Counted from the stretch's first letter, positions 47,621 to 59,257 are shown. The stretch: DNA of 64,000 bases from Roseiarcus sp963753135 (GCA_963753135.1 CAVWBA010000015.1:1-64000); one strand, 5' to 3'. Notes: generated by a model not told the origin, from the letters alone. Numbers and translations are program-made.

Positions 47621-48637
47621 ATGGCCCCCCCGCGCCCCTACTGGAAGGGATATCTCAAGCTTTCCCTCGTCTCGTGCCCGATCGCGCTTTACACGGCGAC
47701 TTCGCCGGGCGAGCGGGTCGCCTTCCGGCAAATCAACAAGAAAACCGGCAATCGCCTTCGTCAGCAACTGGTGGACGAAGGGACCGGCGAACCGATCGAT
47801 CCCGACGATAAAGGGCGTGGCTACGAAGTCGATAAAGGCGTGTACCTGCAGGTCGAGGACGAAGAGCTCGACTCCATTGCGATCGAGAGCAGCCATACGA
47901 TCGACATCGATAGCTTTGTCCCCAAATCCGAAGTGGACGAACGCTATATCGACAGCCCCTACTATCTGGTTCCGGAGAACAAGGTCGCGCTTGAGGCGTT
48001 TGCGGTCATCCGCGACGCCATGCTCGGCAAGGGCATGGTCGCGTTGGGTCGGGTGGTCCTGTCCAAGCGCGAGCGCGTGATCATGCTCCAGCCGCGGGGC
48101 AAGGGCCTGCTCGGCGCGACGCTCAGATACCCTTATGAAGTTCGGGACGAGGCGATTTATTTCGGCGACATCGGCGAGGTCAAAATTCCGAGGGATATGC
48201 TCGCTCTCGCCGAGCATATCCTTGAGAGCAAGGCGGCGACGTTCGATCCCACCCAGTTTCACGATCGCTATGAGGAGGCGGTCGTCGCCATGCTGAACGA
48301 GAAAAGGGCCGGGGCGCCAATTCCCAAGCAGCGGCCAATGCCGAGGATCGTCGCTGGCACCGATCTGATGGCCGCGCTCAAGCAGAGCATCGAGAAAGCC
48401 AAGGAGGAGGCGCCGAAGGCAGCCGCCAAACAGCCGGCGCCGGCGGCCACAACCGCCGCGGCAAGGCCTGCGGCAGCGCCCAAAGGCAAGCGGACTGCGA
48501 AGGGCAGTCCGGATCAGCGCGAGATGCTGTTGCCGATCGCCGGCGGCGCGCCCGCGAAGGAGGCCGGCGCGTCCGCCAAAGAAGCGTCGGAGAAACAGAC
48601 GGCGCAAAAGCCTGGGCCGCGGAAGAAGGCGGGTTAG
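47621..48637 (+). CDS. ku: Bacterial Ku DNA end-binding protein
   Basis: Ku binds broken DNA ends in non-homologous end joining. The 338-residue protein has the Ku core at residues 8-255 (WKGYLKLSLVSCPIALYTAT, YYLVPENKVALEAFAVI, HILESKAATFDPTQFHDRYE) and a Lys/Ala/Pro-rich tail of about 80 residues, typical of the extended basic C-terminus. The partner ligase gene ligD is not in the window, although the two are often adjacent. Confidence 0.95.
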   Translation: MAPPRPYWKGYLKLSLVSCPIALYTATSPGERVAFRQINKKTGNRLRQQLVDEGTGEPIDPDDKGRGYEVDKGVYLQVEDEELDSIAIESSHTIDIDSFVPKSEVDERYIDSPYYLVPENKVALEAFAVIRDAMLGKGMVALGRVVLSKRERVIMLQPRGKGLLGATLRYPYEVRDEAIYFGDIGEVKIPRDMLALAEHILESKAATFDPTQFHDRYEEAVVAMLNEKRAGAPIPKQRPMPRIVAGTDLMAALKQSIEKAKEEAPKAAAKQPAPAATTAAARPAAAPKGKRTAKGSPDQREMLLPIAGGAPAKEAGASAKEASEKQTAQKPGPRKKAG

Positions 48638-48701
48638 TCTCTCCCTTTCGGCTTGAATTGGATTGCCTATCGCGGCGCGTGAGCCGTCATCGGGGGACGC
48701 C

Positions 48702-49049
48702 ATGATGCGATCGGGCCTCGCGCTCAGCCTGTTGCTCCCGCTCCTTGGCGTCGCGCCTGCGCTTGGCCAGCAGGTGAAAATCGCCGACGGCCGGGCAATC
48801 GCGATGCGGGTGTGTGCGATGTGTCATGTTGTGGCCGATGATCAGGCGGTCGCGCCGACATTGAAGCCGCCCGCGCCGAGCTTCGCCGACATCGCCTCCC
48901 GGCCCGAGGTGACCGAAGCGTTCTTACGCGATTTTCTAACGAAGCCTCACGGCCAAGCGCGCGCCTTAAGCGCCATGCCCGGCTTTGTGATGCCGAGCTA
49001 TCAGGCCGACGCGGCAATTGCCTATGTCATGAGCCTGAAGCCGAGGTAG
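48702..49049 (+). CDS. Small exported class I cytochrome c
   Basis: A signal peptide (LALSLLLPLLGVAPALGQ) is followed by a haem-attachment site CAMCH near residue 38. The axial Met is probably in LSAMPGFVMPSYQ. About 115 residues, a small c-type cytochrome acting in the periplasm. Start ATG 48702 or 48705. It is followed convergently by fucU seven bases later. Confidence 0.88.
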   Translation: MMRSGLALSLLLPLLGVAPALGQQVKIADGRAIAMRVCAMCHVVADDQAVAPTLKPPAPSFADIASRPEVTEAFLRDFLTKPHGQARALSAMPGFVMPSYQADAAIAYVMSLKPR

Positions 49050-49055
49050 CGACAG

Positions 49056-49505
49056 CTACTCGGGCGGCACGACCCCCTTCTTGAAGATGAAGCAGCCGTA
49101 GAACCGACGTTCGCCGGTGGGGACGATGGCGAAAGCGTTCTTCGCGCGCTCATAGAAGGCGAAACGTTCGACGCCAAGCAGGGGCACATGCTTGCTCGCC
49201 GCCCGGTCGACCGCTTGCTGAACCTCGCGCTGCACCGGCGGCACGGCGTCCGGATCGCCGACGATTTCCATGCGGCAGGCAGGGTCGGGGACGAACGTGT
49301 CGAGCGGCATCACCGACAGGATCGCCTCGACTGCGCGCGCCGCGTTGACGCCGGCCAATGGGATCGGCTCGCCGATCACGGTCGACATGGCGGTCGAGTC
49401 GGCGGGGAAATTGGTGTCGGTGATAACGATCTCGTCGCCGTGTCCCATCCGCCGCAAGGCGTAAAGCAAGTCCGCGGTGAGCAGCGGATCGATCCCCCAG
49501 AGCAT
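49056..49505 (-). CDS. fucU: RbsD/FucU-family sugar mutarotase
   Basis: The 149-residue protein interconverts sugar anomers (fucose or ribose). ATG 49505 follows GGGAGG. Family marks are MLWGIDPLLTADLLYALRRM with GHGDEIVITDTNFPADS and the C-terminal FYGCFIFKKGVV. It lies back to back with a fragment of a sugar-binding protein at 49587, which suggests a former sugar-transport cassette. Confidence 0.88.
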   Translation of the reverse strand: MLWGIDPLLTADLLYALRRMGHGDEIVITDTNFPADSTAMSTVIGEPIPLAGVNAARAVEAILSVMPLDTFVPDPACRMEIVGDPDAVPPVQREVQQAVDRAASKHVPLLGVERFAFYERAKNAFAIVPTGERRFYGCFIFKKGVVPPE

Positions 49506-49586
49506 GCGTTTCCTCCCTCGGTCCATGCGTTTCGAGAACGATAGCGAGATTCTTCGCGGTTGGCGAATGGCGCGGATGTCCGGGAC

Positions 49587-49766
49587 GGCCGGAATCTGAA
49601 AGCGGGCTTGAGCGACGGGCAGGTTGGACAAAGGCCGTTCGAGATGGGCTACAAGGCCATCTATCTCTTGAACGATCTCACCCAAAACAAGACCGTTCCC
49701 GATCCGGTGACAATCGGCCCCGACGTCTGCACGCCGGAGACGATCGACACCTGCAAGAAGCCGTAG
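49587..49766 (+). pseudogene. C-terminal fragment of a sugar ABC binding protein (RbsB type)
   Basis: About 60 codons read GQRPFEMGYKAIYLLNDLTQ and later VCTPETIDTC, the C-terminus of periplasmic binding proteins for pentoses and similar sugars. No signal peptide or N-terminal lobe precedes it; fucU starts on the other strand 80 bases away. It is a truncated remnant, probably from a lost sugar importer linked to fucU. Confidence 0.65.
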
Positions 49767-49816
49767 CGCCACGAATGCGCGTCAGGCGCCGGCGCGCCTG
49801 ACGCCTCGAACTCATA

Positions 49817-50759
49817 TCAGTAGCCGCGCCGGCGGTGAACCAGATGGGCGAGCGGCTCGCCACGTTCGTCCGCCTCGATCTGCCGGGCGACCAGCGCAGC
49901 GATCGCCTTGGACGAGGAGATCGCCGCATTGTGCGGGCTGATATAGACTGCGGGATGCGACCATAGGCGCGAATCGCTGGGCAGCGGCTCGCGCTCGAAC
50001 ACATCGAGCGATGCGCCTTTCAATGCGCCCGAAGTCCAGCGCGGCGAGGATGTCGGCTTCGACCTGGAGGCCGCCGCGTCCGGCATTGATAAGGATCGGG
50101 CCGCCGAGCGGTCCGTCCCGCTTGAGCTGCGATAGAAGCGACGCGTTGATGATCCCGCGCGTCGCTGGTGTCAGCGGCAGCAGTACGACGAGCATGTCAG
50201 TTTGCGCCAGCAAGAGCTTGAGCCCCTCCGCGCCTGAAAAACAGGCGACATCGGGCAACGATTTCGGGCTCGCGCTCCAGCCGGCGACCTGAAACTCGAG
50301 CGCCCTCAGCTTCGCCGCCGCGTCCTGGCCCATGACGCCCAATCCAAAGAGACCGATCTGGATGTCGCTGGCCTTCGGCTGCTGGTCGTCGTCTTCCCAG
50401 ACACGCTCGCGCTGCTGTCGTTCGTAACGGCGCAACTGTCGCAGATGGATGAGCGCATGCATGACGACCCATTCGCTCATGCGGTCGGTGAGATCGGCGT
50501 CGACCACGCGCACGATCGGCTTATCCGGGAGGAGCGGGATCGGCGAACAGATGATCGACGCCGGCGCCGAGCGAGAGAATCACCCGAAGGTTGGGAAGGT
50601 CCTGGAGAGCGCCCGGCGGATGGCGCCAAGTCAGTGCATAGCGCACCGAGGCGCGATCGAACGGCTCATCGAGCATGACGATCTCATGCGACGGCAGCAG
50701 CGCTTCCATGCGCGCTCGCCAGGGCTTCGGGTCCCATCCGGAAATGGCGATGAGCACGC

Positions 50760-50763
<4 letters not shown>
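49817..50763 (-). CDS. D-2-hydroxyacid dehydrogenase (GhrA-type glyoxylate/hydroxypyruvate reductase), two frameshifts
   Basis: The order of motifs fits GhrA: an N-terminal lobe with ALTWRHPPGAL and VILSLGAGVDHLF, then Rossmann GLFGLGVMGQ, the Arg of INAGRGG, the Glu of FEREPLP and the His of SPHNAAI, ending RRRGY. An extra base near 50520 cuts the first part at APPG; another near 50035 cuts the third. Joined length is about 314 residues, normal. The start ATG 50763 overlaps the deoA stop by four bases, placing it at the end of the nucleoside operon. Confidence 0.82.
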
Positions 50764-52087
<1,324 letters not shown>

Positions 52088-52091
<4 letters not shown>

Positions 52092-52853
52092 GCAGGCTGA
52101 GGCCGATAGGCGCGAATGAAGCCGCGCAAGAGGCGCTTGAACCGATCGGCCGCTTCATGCGCGACAGCTTGCGTCTCCTCATGGCTCGGGTCGCCGCCGG
52201 CAAGACCTGCGGCATAGTTGGTGACGACCGAGACCGCGGCGCAGCGCAAGCCTGCGCGGCGCGCCGAAGATCACCTCCGGCACGGTCGACATGCCGACCA
52301 GATCGGCGCCGAGGATGCGCGCGGCGCGAATCTCGGCCGGCGTCTCGAAGCTAGGCCCGGAAAACCACATGTAGACGCCCTCGTTGAGCTCGACGCTCGC
52401 GCCTCTCGCTGCTTCGTGCAGCCCAGCCAGCAGCGCCTCGTCATAGGCTTGGGTCAGCGGCACGAAGCGGTCGGCGCCGGCATGGCCGATCAGCGGGTTC
52501 GTCCCGGAAAAGTTGATGTGATCGGTGATCGCGACCAGCGCCGGCGGCCGCCATTCCTGCTTGAGCCCGCCGGCGGCGTTGGTGAGCAGCAACGTCTCGC
52601 CGCCGAGTTGACGAAAGGCGTCGATCGCGATCCGCATCGCGTTCGCATCGCCTCGCTCATAGTAATGGCCGCGGCCCTGAAACAGCGCCACGCGCTGGCC
52701 CTCAATCACACCGACGACCAATCGCCCAGCGTGGCCCTCTACGCTCGGGACCGGGAAACCGGGAATGTCGATGTACGAGATCGCGGTTGCGTCGCGCGCC
52801 TCGTCCGCGAAAGCGCCAAGCCCCGAGCCGAGCACAATGGCGAGCGGCGGCAA
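52088..52853 (-). CDS. Purine nucleoside phosphorylase (PNP-II type), one or two frameshifts
   Basis: The enzyme splits purine nucleosides. It has IVLGSGLGAFADE, the phosphate-site GRGHYYE, LTNAAGGLKQEW and EGVYMWFSGPSFETPAE. Near 52255 the frame changes; the continuation GLRCAAVSVVTNYAAGLAG and AADRFKRLLRGFIRAYRP runs to TGA 52088-52090, which overlaps the deoA ATG. The N-terminus is uncertain: about 25 residues normally precede LGSGLG, and an alternative frame upstream (DAAIARAQEA) may hold them. The joined length would be about 270. Confidence 0.85.
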
Positions 52854-53030
52854 GGAGTTGAGGCCGTGGCCTCTTGAGCGCGCGCGATCGCGGCGTCAGG
52901 GGAACAGTGTTCGATTCGTCACGCCTCACGAAAGTATGATGGAGGGCCGGCCGGTCGACCCACTTCCGACATTGCAGGTCATAATAGAGGCGTCGTCGGA
53001 AATGGAAAGACGGCTCGAAGGGAGTCGCTC

Positions 53031-53543
53031 ATGGAACACCAGGCAAGCCGACGTGATTTGCTAATGACCTCGCTGATGGCGGCGTTGCCGTTTGGCGTCG
53101 CGAGCGCTGCCGCCAGTCCGCTCAATCCAGCGCAGACGATCATCACAGCCGCCAGATCGTTGCAATGGAAGTCGCGAGCGGGGCTTTTCCTACAGAAAGC
53201 GTTGACGACTGTCGCTTGATCGGCGACCCTACAGCCGCCGGCCTCTATTACACGCTCATGCGCTGGCATCCGGGATACATGAGCGCGCCGCATCTTCTAT
53301 TCGACCGACCGCTATTGCATGGTGCTGTCGGGGACCTGGTGGTGCAACAGCGGCGCCGATTTCGACCCCGCCTCGTGCGTGCCGGTTAAGGCCGGCAGCT
53401 ATGTTCACCGCATCGCCTTGACGCCGCATTATGACGGCGTGATCCGCGGCCATGAGCGAGCCGGCGGTGATCGCGATCTGCGGGATCGGCCCGTGAATTT
53501 CAAGCTCAGCGATCCGTCGAAACCGGCGTGGCGGGAGGTGTGA
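53031..53543 (+). pseudogene. Exported cupin-like protein, multiply frameshifted
   Basis: The start reads MEHQASRRDLLMTSLMAAL, a Tat signal with cleavage after ASAAA. Pieces then follow in changing frames: PTESVDDCRLIGDP near 53190, MRWHPGYMSAPH near 53260, YCMVLSGTWWCNSG near 53310, VPVKAGSYVHRIALTPHYDG and VNFKLSDPSKPAW. HPGYMSAPH and SGTWWCNSG suit a cupin metal-binding barrel. At least four frame changes in 170 codons is far denser than elsewhere, so real decay is likely. Confidence 0.6.
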
Positions 53544-53577
53544 GCCTTCTTGGCTGCGTCCGCGCTGCGCGGGATGG

Positions 53578-54649
53578 TCAGGACGGCGTCACAACGACGC
53601 ACTCGAGACCGCCGGCCCTCGCCGCCGCTTCTATCGCCTCGGGCAACGCCTCCAAGGGAAAGGAGCGCACGCGGAATGGCTCGGAGGTCCAAAAGGCCGC
53701 AGCGCGTCAAATCGATAAGGCGCATGAAGGCGTCGCTCGGATACATGAACTGCCCGATGATCTCGAGATTGTTCAGCATCGCCTCGAGATAGGGAATCGG
53801 GAGCGGGACCGCCATGCTGCCCATCAGCACGAGCCGCCCGCCGCGGCGGAGGCTCTTCAGCGCCGCGAGCGTTGCGTTGGCGTCTTGAGCGGCGCCCACA
53901 ATGTCGAAGGCCATATGCGCGCCCCCGCCTCCCGCGGCCCGAAGAGCCTTGGCGTCGGCATCGACGTCGCCCGAAAGCGTGACGGTCGCCACGCGCGAAC
54001 CGCCGAGGCGCGCCAGCGCTTCGAGCGCCGTCCGATTCCGCCCGGCGGCGATGACACGCGCGGCGCCGAGGGCGAGCGATAGGAACACGGCCGCGCTTCC
54101 GTAAGCCCCCGTCGCCCCGATGACGACGATCGTTTCGCCTGCAGCAAGACGCCCGCGCAGAAGGCCTCCGTACGGGACCGCGAATCGCGGCAGAACGGAG
54201 AGCTGAGCTGCGCTCACCGCGTCCAATCCCTCGATGGGAGTCACGCACGACTTCGGAACATGCGCATATTCGGCAAGCGTCCCGTCGCGCCAGTCCGCCT
54301 GAAGCGCCTTGCCCGCGGGACCGGCGGTAATCCCCAAGAGGAACTGCGCCGGCTCCGGAGCATTTTCGCCCGCTACAATATGCGACGAGACCACGACACG
54401 CTGGCCGGCCTTGACGTGATACACGCCGGGGCCGATCGCATGCACGGTTCCGATCGCGTTGCCGCCGGGCGTGAATGGGCCGTCTGGCGGGCTGTAGATC
54501 GGCAGCCGGCCTTCCACGTAAGCTTTCAAATAGGACATGAGGGCAGAGGCTTCGACCCTCACGACGACGCCGCCGGGGCGAGGCTCGGGGATCGGCGCGT
54601 CTTCGAGACGAAGAGTTCCGCCGAGGCGGTCGAGCAGCCATGCTTTCAT
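53578..54649 (-). CDS. Zinc-type alcohol dehydrogenase/quinone reductase-like protein, one frameshift
   Basis: This medium-chain dehydrogenase has an N-terminal GroES-like domain (MKAWLLDRLGGTLRLEDAPI), then Rossmann VIGATGAYGSAAVFLSLALG and AGRNRTALEALARLGGSR. Typical structural-zinc Cys are not evident, so it may be of the zinc-free class. Near 53655 the frame changes; FRVRSFPLEALPEAIEAAAR and ECVVVTPS give the true end at 53578-53580. About 356 residues. It stands within the patch that separates cdd from pnp. Confidence 0.78.
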
Positions 54650-55132
54650 TGAGCGCCTTTGCATGAAGAGGGCTTCACTTCGGCTTCGACGACAGACGCG
54701 TCGCTCCGGTCTTAGAAGAGTGATCGCGCCCTCGGCGGCTCGCGCCGGGCCGCCGCTGGTCGGAGCATCGACGAACGCGCGGCCTGACGCCTCGACCTTG
54801 TCGCCGATCCGGCGCGCATGAGCCGGGATCCATGGTGACGCAGGATATGACCAGCGCATCGGGAGCGGTTGAAGGCGAGCACGCCTTCGTCGCCGAACAG
54901 GATCGCCTCGCATTGCGCCGCGCTGACTAGAACGAGAATGAGGACATCGGCGCCCGGACGCTGACCTCGCGCGAGGTGCCCGCCGGCTTGCCGAACTCGT
55001 GTGTGAACCGATCGGTCGCTGCGGCGATTGGTGTCGGCGCCTGACGACGGGCCAGCCTTTGCGCGCGAGGCTCGCGGCGACGCCATAGCCGATGGCGCCA
55101 AGTCCGATGACGGCGATCTTGTTGGGTTTCAT
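54649..55132 (-). pseudogene. 6-phosphogluconate/3-hydroxyisobutyrate dehydrogenase-like fragment
   Basis: From ATG 55132 the text reads MKPNKIAVIGLGAIGYGVAA, the NAD(P)-binding start of beta-hydroxyacid dehydrogenases. After about 30 residues the frame is lost; later FVDAPTSGGPARAAEG, the family's substrate motif, is found in the original frame near residue 120. The C-terminal helical domain is absent, replaced by the start of the alcohol dehydrogenase gene. It is a truncated, frameshifted remnant. Confidence 0.7.
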
Positions 55133-55222
55133 ACGGGCGAACCTCAGCACTCTGTGCGCTGTGTGGTGGAGAACTCCGAGAGACGCAGGAAGCGAGTCAC
55201 AGGAAGCCAAATCTCATCTGGC

Positions 55223-55639
55223 TCAGACCGCCAGATGATCCGGCCCGAAAGACTCGGGCAAGAGTTCGCCGAGGGTGAACTTTGCCCGCACGCCCTCGGG
55301 GCCTGCGATATGGATCACGGTCGAAGGATCGGCGAATTCGCGGATGCGCTGCCGGCAGCCGCCGCATGGGGTGCACAAGGCCTCGCCGTCGCCGATGACG
55401 AGGATGTCCGCGATGCGTCGTTCGCCGGCGAGCGCCATGGCGGCGATCGCGCCCGCTTCGGCGCAGGACCCTTGAGGATAAGCGGCGTTTTCGACGTTGC
55501 AGCCGGAAAAGATCGCGCCCGAAGGGGTGCGCAAGGCCGCGCCGACCTTGAAGCGCGAATAAGGCGCATAGGCGTTCGCCTGCGCGGCCTTGGCTGCAGC
55601 GAACAATCGGCCAAGCGCCGCCTCAACGCTCTTTGACAT
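55223..55639 (-). CDS. cdd: Cytidine deaminase
   Basis: Cdd turns cytidine into uridine. The 138-residue tetrameric type has YAPYSRFKVGAAL, the catalytic GCNVENAAYPQGSCAEAGAI (zinc Cys and Glu) and PCGGCRQRIREF with the two remaining zinc Cys. It overlaps the end of the upstream permease gene by about 17 bases, so it is co-transcribed with the nucleoside importer. Confidence 0.95.
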   Translation of the reverse strand: MSKSVEAALGRLFAAAKAAQANAYAPYSRFKVGAALRTPSGAIFSGCNVENAAYPQGSCAEAGAIAAMALAGERRIADILVIGDGEALCTPCGGCRQRIREFADPSTVIHIAGPEGVRAKFTLGELLPESFGPDHLAV

Positions 55640-56594
55640 AAGGAATTCCCGAGGCCCGAGGCGGAATCGCCTTGCCGATGAAGCCCGCAAGCAGCACCAC
55701 CGTGAGGATATAGGGCAGGGCTTCGATCGCCTGCACCGGGACCGGTCCGATGACCGGCAGCTCGACCCCCTGCAAGCGGATCGCCAATGCATCCAGGAAG
55801 CCGAACAGAAGGCAAGTCGCCAGCGCCGGCCATGGCCGCCACTTGGCGAAGACCAGCGCGGCGAGCGCGATGAAGCCTCGCCCCGCGCTCATATGCGGCT
55901 GGAAATAGCCGGTCTGGCCAAGCGCAAGATAGACGCCGGCCAAGCCGACCAGCACGCCGCAGATGACAACTGCGCTATAGCGCAGGCCGCGCACCGAAAT
56001 GCCCGCGGTGTCGACAGCGGCCGGATTCTCGCCGACCGCCCGCAGACGCAGTCCGAAACGCGTGCTGTAGAGGGCCCAGTAGGTGACGGGGACCATCGCG
56101 AAAGCGATGTAACCGATCAGGTCGTGGTTGGAGATCAGCTCCCGGTAGATCGGTCCGACAATCGGCAAGGGCCCGATCTGCCTGACGAACGGCAGCGCGA
56201 TTTCCCGGAACTGGGCGGTCTCCGGCAGTTGCGGCGTGCGTCCGCCTTGCGACCAGATCGCGTTGCCGATGAGCGCAGTGAGGCCGTCCGCCACCATATT
56301 GATCGCGGTTCCCGAGACGATCTGATTGGCGCGCTGGTCGATCGAGGCGTAGCCATGGATCAGCGAGAAGACGACAGTCGAGGCGAGACCCACGGCAAGC
56401 CCTATCCACACGCTGCCGGTGAAGGTCGCGCCCACGGCGGATCCGAACGCGCCCACGAGAATCTTGCCCTCAAGCCCGATATCGACAATGCCCGATCGCT
56501 CCGACCAGAGGCCCGCAAGGCAGGCGAGGATGAGCGGGATCGCGAGACGCATGCCGGAGGCGAAAACAACGATGAAGGCGTCGAACCATTCCAT
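55623..56594 (-). CDS. Nucleoside ABC permease (NupC/YufQ type)
   Basis: The 323-residue inner-membrane permease has eight or more segments. Family patches are SGIVDIGLEGKILVGAFG, ANQIVSGTAINMVADGL and the coupling loop RAVGENPAAVDTAGISV. It pairs with the upstream permease at 56606. These proteins work with BMP-family binding proteins to import nucleosides or purine derivatives. Confidence 0.88.
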   Translation of the reverse strand: MEWFDAFIVVFASGMRLAIPLILACLAGLWSERSGIVDIGLEGKILVGAFGSAVGATFTGSVWIGLAVGLASTVVFSLIHGYASIDQRANQIVSGTAINMVADGLTALIGNAIWSQGGRTPQLPETAQFREIALPFVRQIGPLPIVGPIYRELISNHDLIGYIAFAMVPVTYWALYSTRFGLRLRAVGENPAAVDTAGISVRGLRYSAVVICGVLVGLAGVYLALGQTGYFQPHMSAGRGFIALAALVFAKWRPWPALATCLLFGFLDALAIRLQGVELPVIGPVPVQAIEALPYILTVVLLAGFIGKAIPPRASGIPYVKER

Positions 56595-56605
56595 GCCTGC
56601 CGCCG

Positions 56606-57715
56606 TCAGATGGGCGGTTGCGTCGTGCGCCGCGCGAGCAGGGTCGCGACAGGGCGCCGGAACATGTGCTCGAGCGCGCCGGCGAAGAGCACGACCAGGC
56701 CCTGGATCACGACGATCATGTCGCGGCTGATCTTGGGCATGTCGATCGAGAGCGCCTGGCCGCCCTGATAGAGGACGCCGAACAAGACTGCAGCCAGGAT
56801 GATGCCAACCGGATGTGCGCGGCCCATGAGCGCGACCGCGATGCCGACGAAGCCGAAGCCGCCGACAAATTCGAGGATCAGCCGATGCTGATCGCCCAGG
56901 ATGATGTTCGCCGCGACGCCGCCCGCGAGCGCGCCCGACAACAGCGTGGTGATGACGGTGACGCGGGCGGGCGAGATGCCGCCGTAGACGGCGGCGGTCG
57001 GGTTGGCGCCGACGGTGCGGATCTCATAGCCGAGGCGAGTGCGCCAGATGAGAAGCCAGACCGCGAGACAGCAGGCGAGCGCAAGCAGGAAGGAGAGATT
57101 GAACGGCGTGTCCGGCCATATGATCCCGAAATGGGCGAGCAGATCGTGGAACTGCGGCACAAGCGCCGTGTCCCGGAACGGCTCCGTCTCCGCGTTCATC
57201 TGCCCCGGCTTGCGCATCACGTTGACGAGCAGGTAGCCCATGATGGCGGAGGCGATGTAGTTGAACATGATCGTCGTGATGACGATGTGGCTGTCGCGAT
57301 AGGCCTGCAGATAGCCGGGAATGGCCGCGAAGGCCGCGCCGAACACAGCCGCGCCGATGATCGCCGCGATGGCGAGCGTATAGCCCGGCAGGAAGCCGAA
57401 ATGGAGCGCGACAAGCGCCGCGCCGAGGCCAGCGATATAGCCCTGCCCCTCCGTGCCGATGTTGAATAGGCCGGCATGGAAACAGATCGCGACCGATAGA
57501 CCGGTGAAGATGAAGCTCGTCGCGTAAAACAGCGTATAGCCGATCCCTTCGAGGTCACCGAGCGCGCCAAGGATCAGGCTTTGGACCGCTTCAAGCGGAT
57601 TCTCGCCGATCGCCAGCACGACGAAACCGGAGATGACGAAGGCGGCGGCGACGTTGATGAGGGGAATGAGCGCAACGTCCGCCCAGGCGGGCAGAGGCTT
57701 GAGAGGCGCGCTCAT
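56606..57715 (-). CDS. Nucleoside ABC permease (NupB/YufP type)
   Basis: The 369-residue permease shares family marks GLFNIGTEGQGYIAGLGAA and the coupling loop RTVGANPTAAVYGGISPAR. About ten hydrophobic segments. The start overlaps the ATPase stop by four bases and the next permease begins 11 bases after its stop. Confidence 0.88.
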   Translation of the reverse strand: MSAPLKPLPAWADVALIPLINVAAAFVISGFVVLAIGENPLEAVQSLILGALGDLEGIGYTLFYATSFIFTGLSVAICFHAGLFNIGTEGQGYIAGLGAALVALHFGFLPGYTLAIAAIIGAAVFGAAFAAIPGYLQAYRDSHIVITTIMFNYIASAIMGYLLVNVMRKPGQMNAETEPFRDTALVPQFHDLLAHFGIIWPDTPFNLSFLLALACCLAVWLLIWRTRLGYEIRTVGANPTAAVYGGISPARVTVITTLLSGALAGGVAANIILGDQHRLILEFVGGFGFVGIAVALMGRAHPVGIILAAVLFGVLYQGGQALSIDMPKISRDMIVVIQGLVVLFAGALEHMFRRPVATLLARRTTQPPI

Positions 57716-59257
57716 GCCGCGCGCTCGCTCACGCCCGCCATCAACAGGCCGAGGTCCTGCGCGTCGGTTTCTTCGGGCCGGCGCTCGCCCGTGATGCGGC
57801 CGCCGCAGAGCACGATGATGCGGTCCGAGAGCGCGAAGATTTCGTCGAGCTCGACCGAGACCAGGAGCACCGCCTTGCCGGCGTCGCGCTGCGCGACGAT
57901 CCGTTTGTGGATGAATTCGATCGCGCCGATATCGACGCCGCGCGTCGGCTGACCGACCAGCAGGATTTTCGGATTGCGCTCCATCTCACGCGCGAGAACG
58001 ATCTTCTGTTGATTGCCGCCGGAGAAATTGGCGGTCTTGAGCAAGGGCGCGCGCGGGCGGACGTCAAAGGCGTCCATCTTCTTCTCCGCGTCGGACACGA
58101 TGGCGCTGCGGCTGTAGAAGAGGCCCTTGCCGTAAACCGGCTCGCGATGAAATCCGAGCATCGCGCTTTCGCAGGCTTCGAACGGCATGACGAGCCCGAC
58201 GCGATGACGATCCTCAGGCACGTGACCGACGCCGAGCAGCCGCTCCATGTGCGGATTGCGCTCATGCGCGGGAATAAGCTGGCCTTCGATCAGGATCTCG
58301 CCTGAACTGAGCGGGCGGATGCCCGCGAGCGCCTCGAGAAGTTCGGACTGTCCGTTGCCGGCGACGCCAGCCACGCCGAGGATTTCACCCTCTCGCAATA
58401 TGAAGGACACGCCATCAATGCGGGCGACCCCGCGGTCGTCGCGCACCACGAGATTTCGCGCTTCGAGCGCAATAGAGCCTGGATGCGCCGGGCCTTTCTC
58501 GACCTTCAGGATGACCTTTCGCCCGACCATCGCGTCAGCGAGTTCGGGCGGCGACGTGTTGGCGGTATCGAAGGTCGCGACCATCTCTCCGCGTCGCATC
58601 ACCGACACGCGGTCGGTCAGAGTCATGATCTCGCGCAGTTTGTGGGTGATGAAGATGATGGTTTTGTTCTCGCGTTTGAGAACGCGCAGCATTTCGAACA
58701 ACTGGTCAGCCTCGGCCGGCGTCAGCACTGCGGTCGGCTCGTCGAGCACGAGAATCTCAGCCCCGCGCACAAGCGCCTTCAGGATCTCGAACTCGCTGCT
58801 GCAGGCCGACCGACAATTCGCCGACGGTCGCATCGGGATTGACCACAAGGCCGTACTCGCGCCCGAGTTGGTCAAGCCGCTTGCGGATCGCGCCAGCGCC
58901 TTCGGCGAGCAGCGGCCCGCCCTCGGCGCCGAGCATCACGTTTTCGAGCACGGAGAGCGGCTGCACCAGCATGAAGTGCTGATGCACCATGCCAATGCCG
59001 TGGCTGATCGCCTCGCGCGAGGAGCGGATCCTGACCGGTTCGCCGTTGATGCGGATCTCGCCTCTATCGGCTTCGTAAAAGCCATAGAGGATCGACATCA
59101 GCGTCGACTTGCCGGCTCCGTTCTCGCCGACAATGCCGTGGATCACTCCGCGCTCGACGACGAGGTTCACGTTGTTGTTGGCGTGAACCGGGCCGAAACT
59201 CTTATCGATGCCGATCAGTTCGATGGCGGGAGGCGCTTGAGCGGCCGGGGCCGTCAT
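57712..59257 (-). CDS. Nucleoside ABC ATPase with two nucleotide-binding domains, one frameshift
   Basis: The motor of the nucleoside importer has two fused ATPase domains. The first has Walker A GENGAGKSTLMSILYG; near 58789 an extra base breaks the signature region, which should read LSVGLQQRVEILKALVRG. ILVLDEPTAVLTPAE follows. The second domain has a degenerate Walker A (GVAGNGQSEL) and signature FSGGNQQKIVLARE, as in sugar- and nucleoside-type double ATPases. ATG 59257 gives about 515 residues, normal. Confidence 0.9.
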
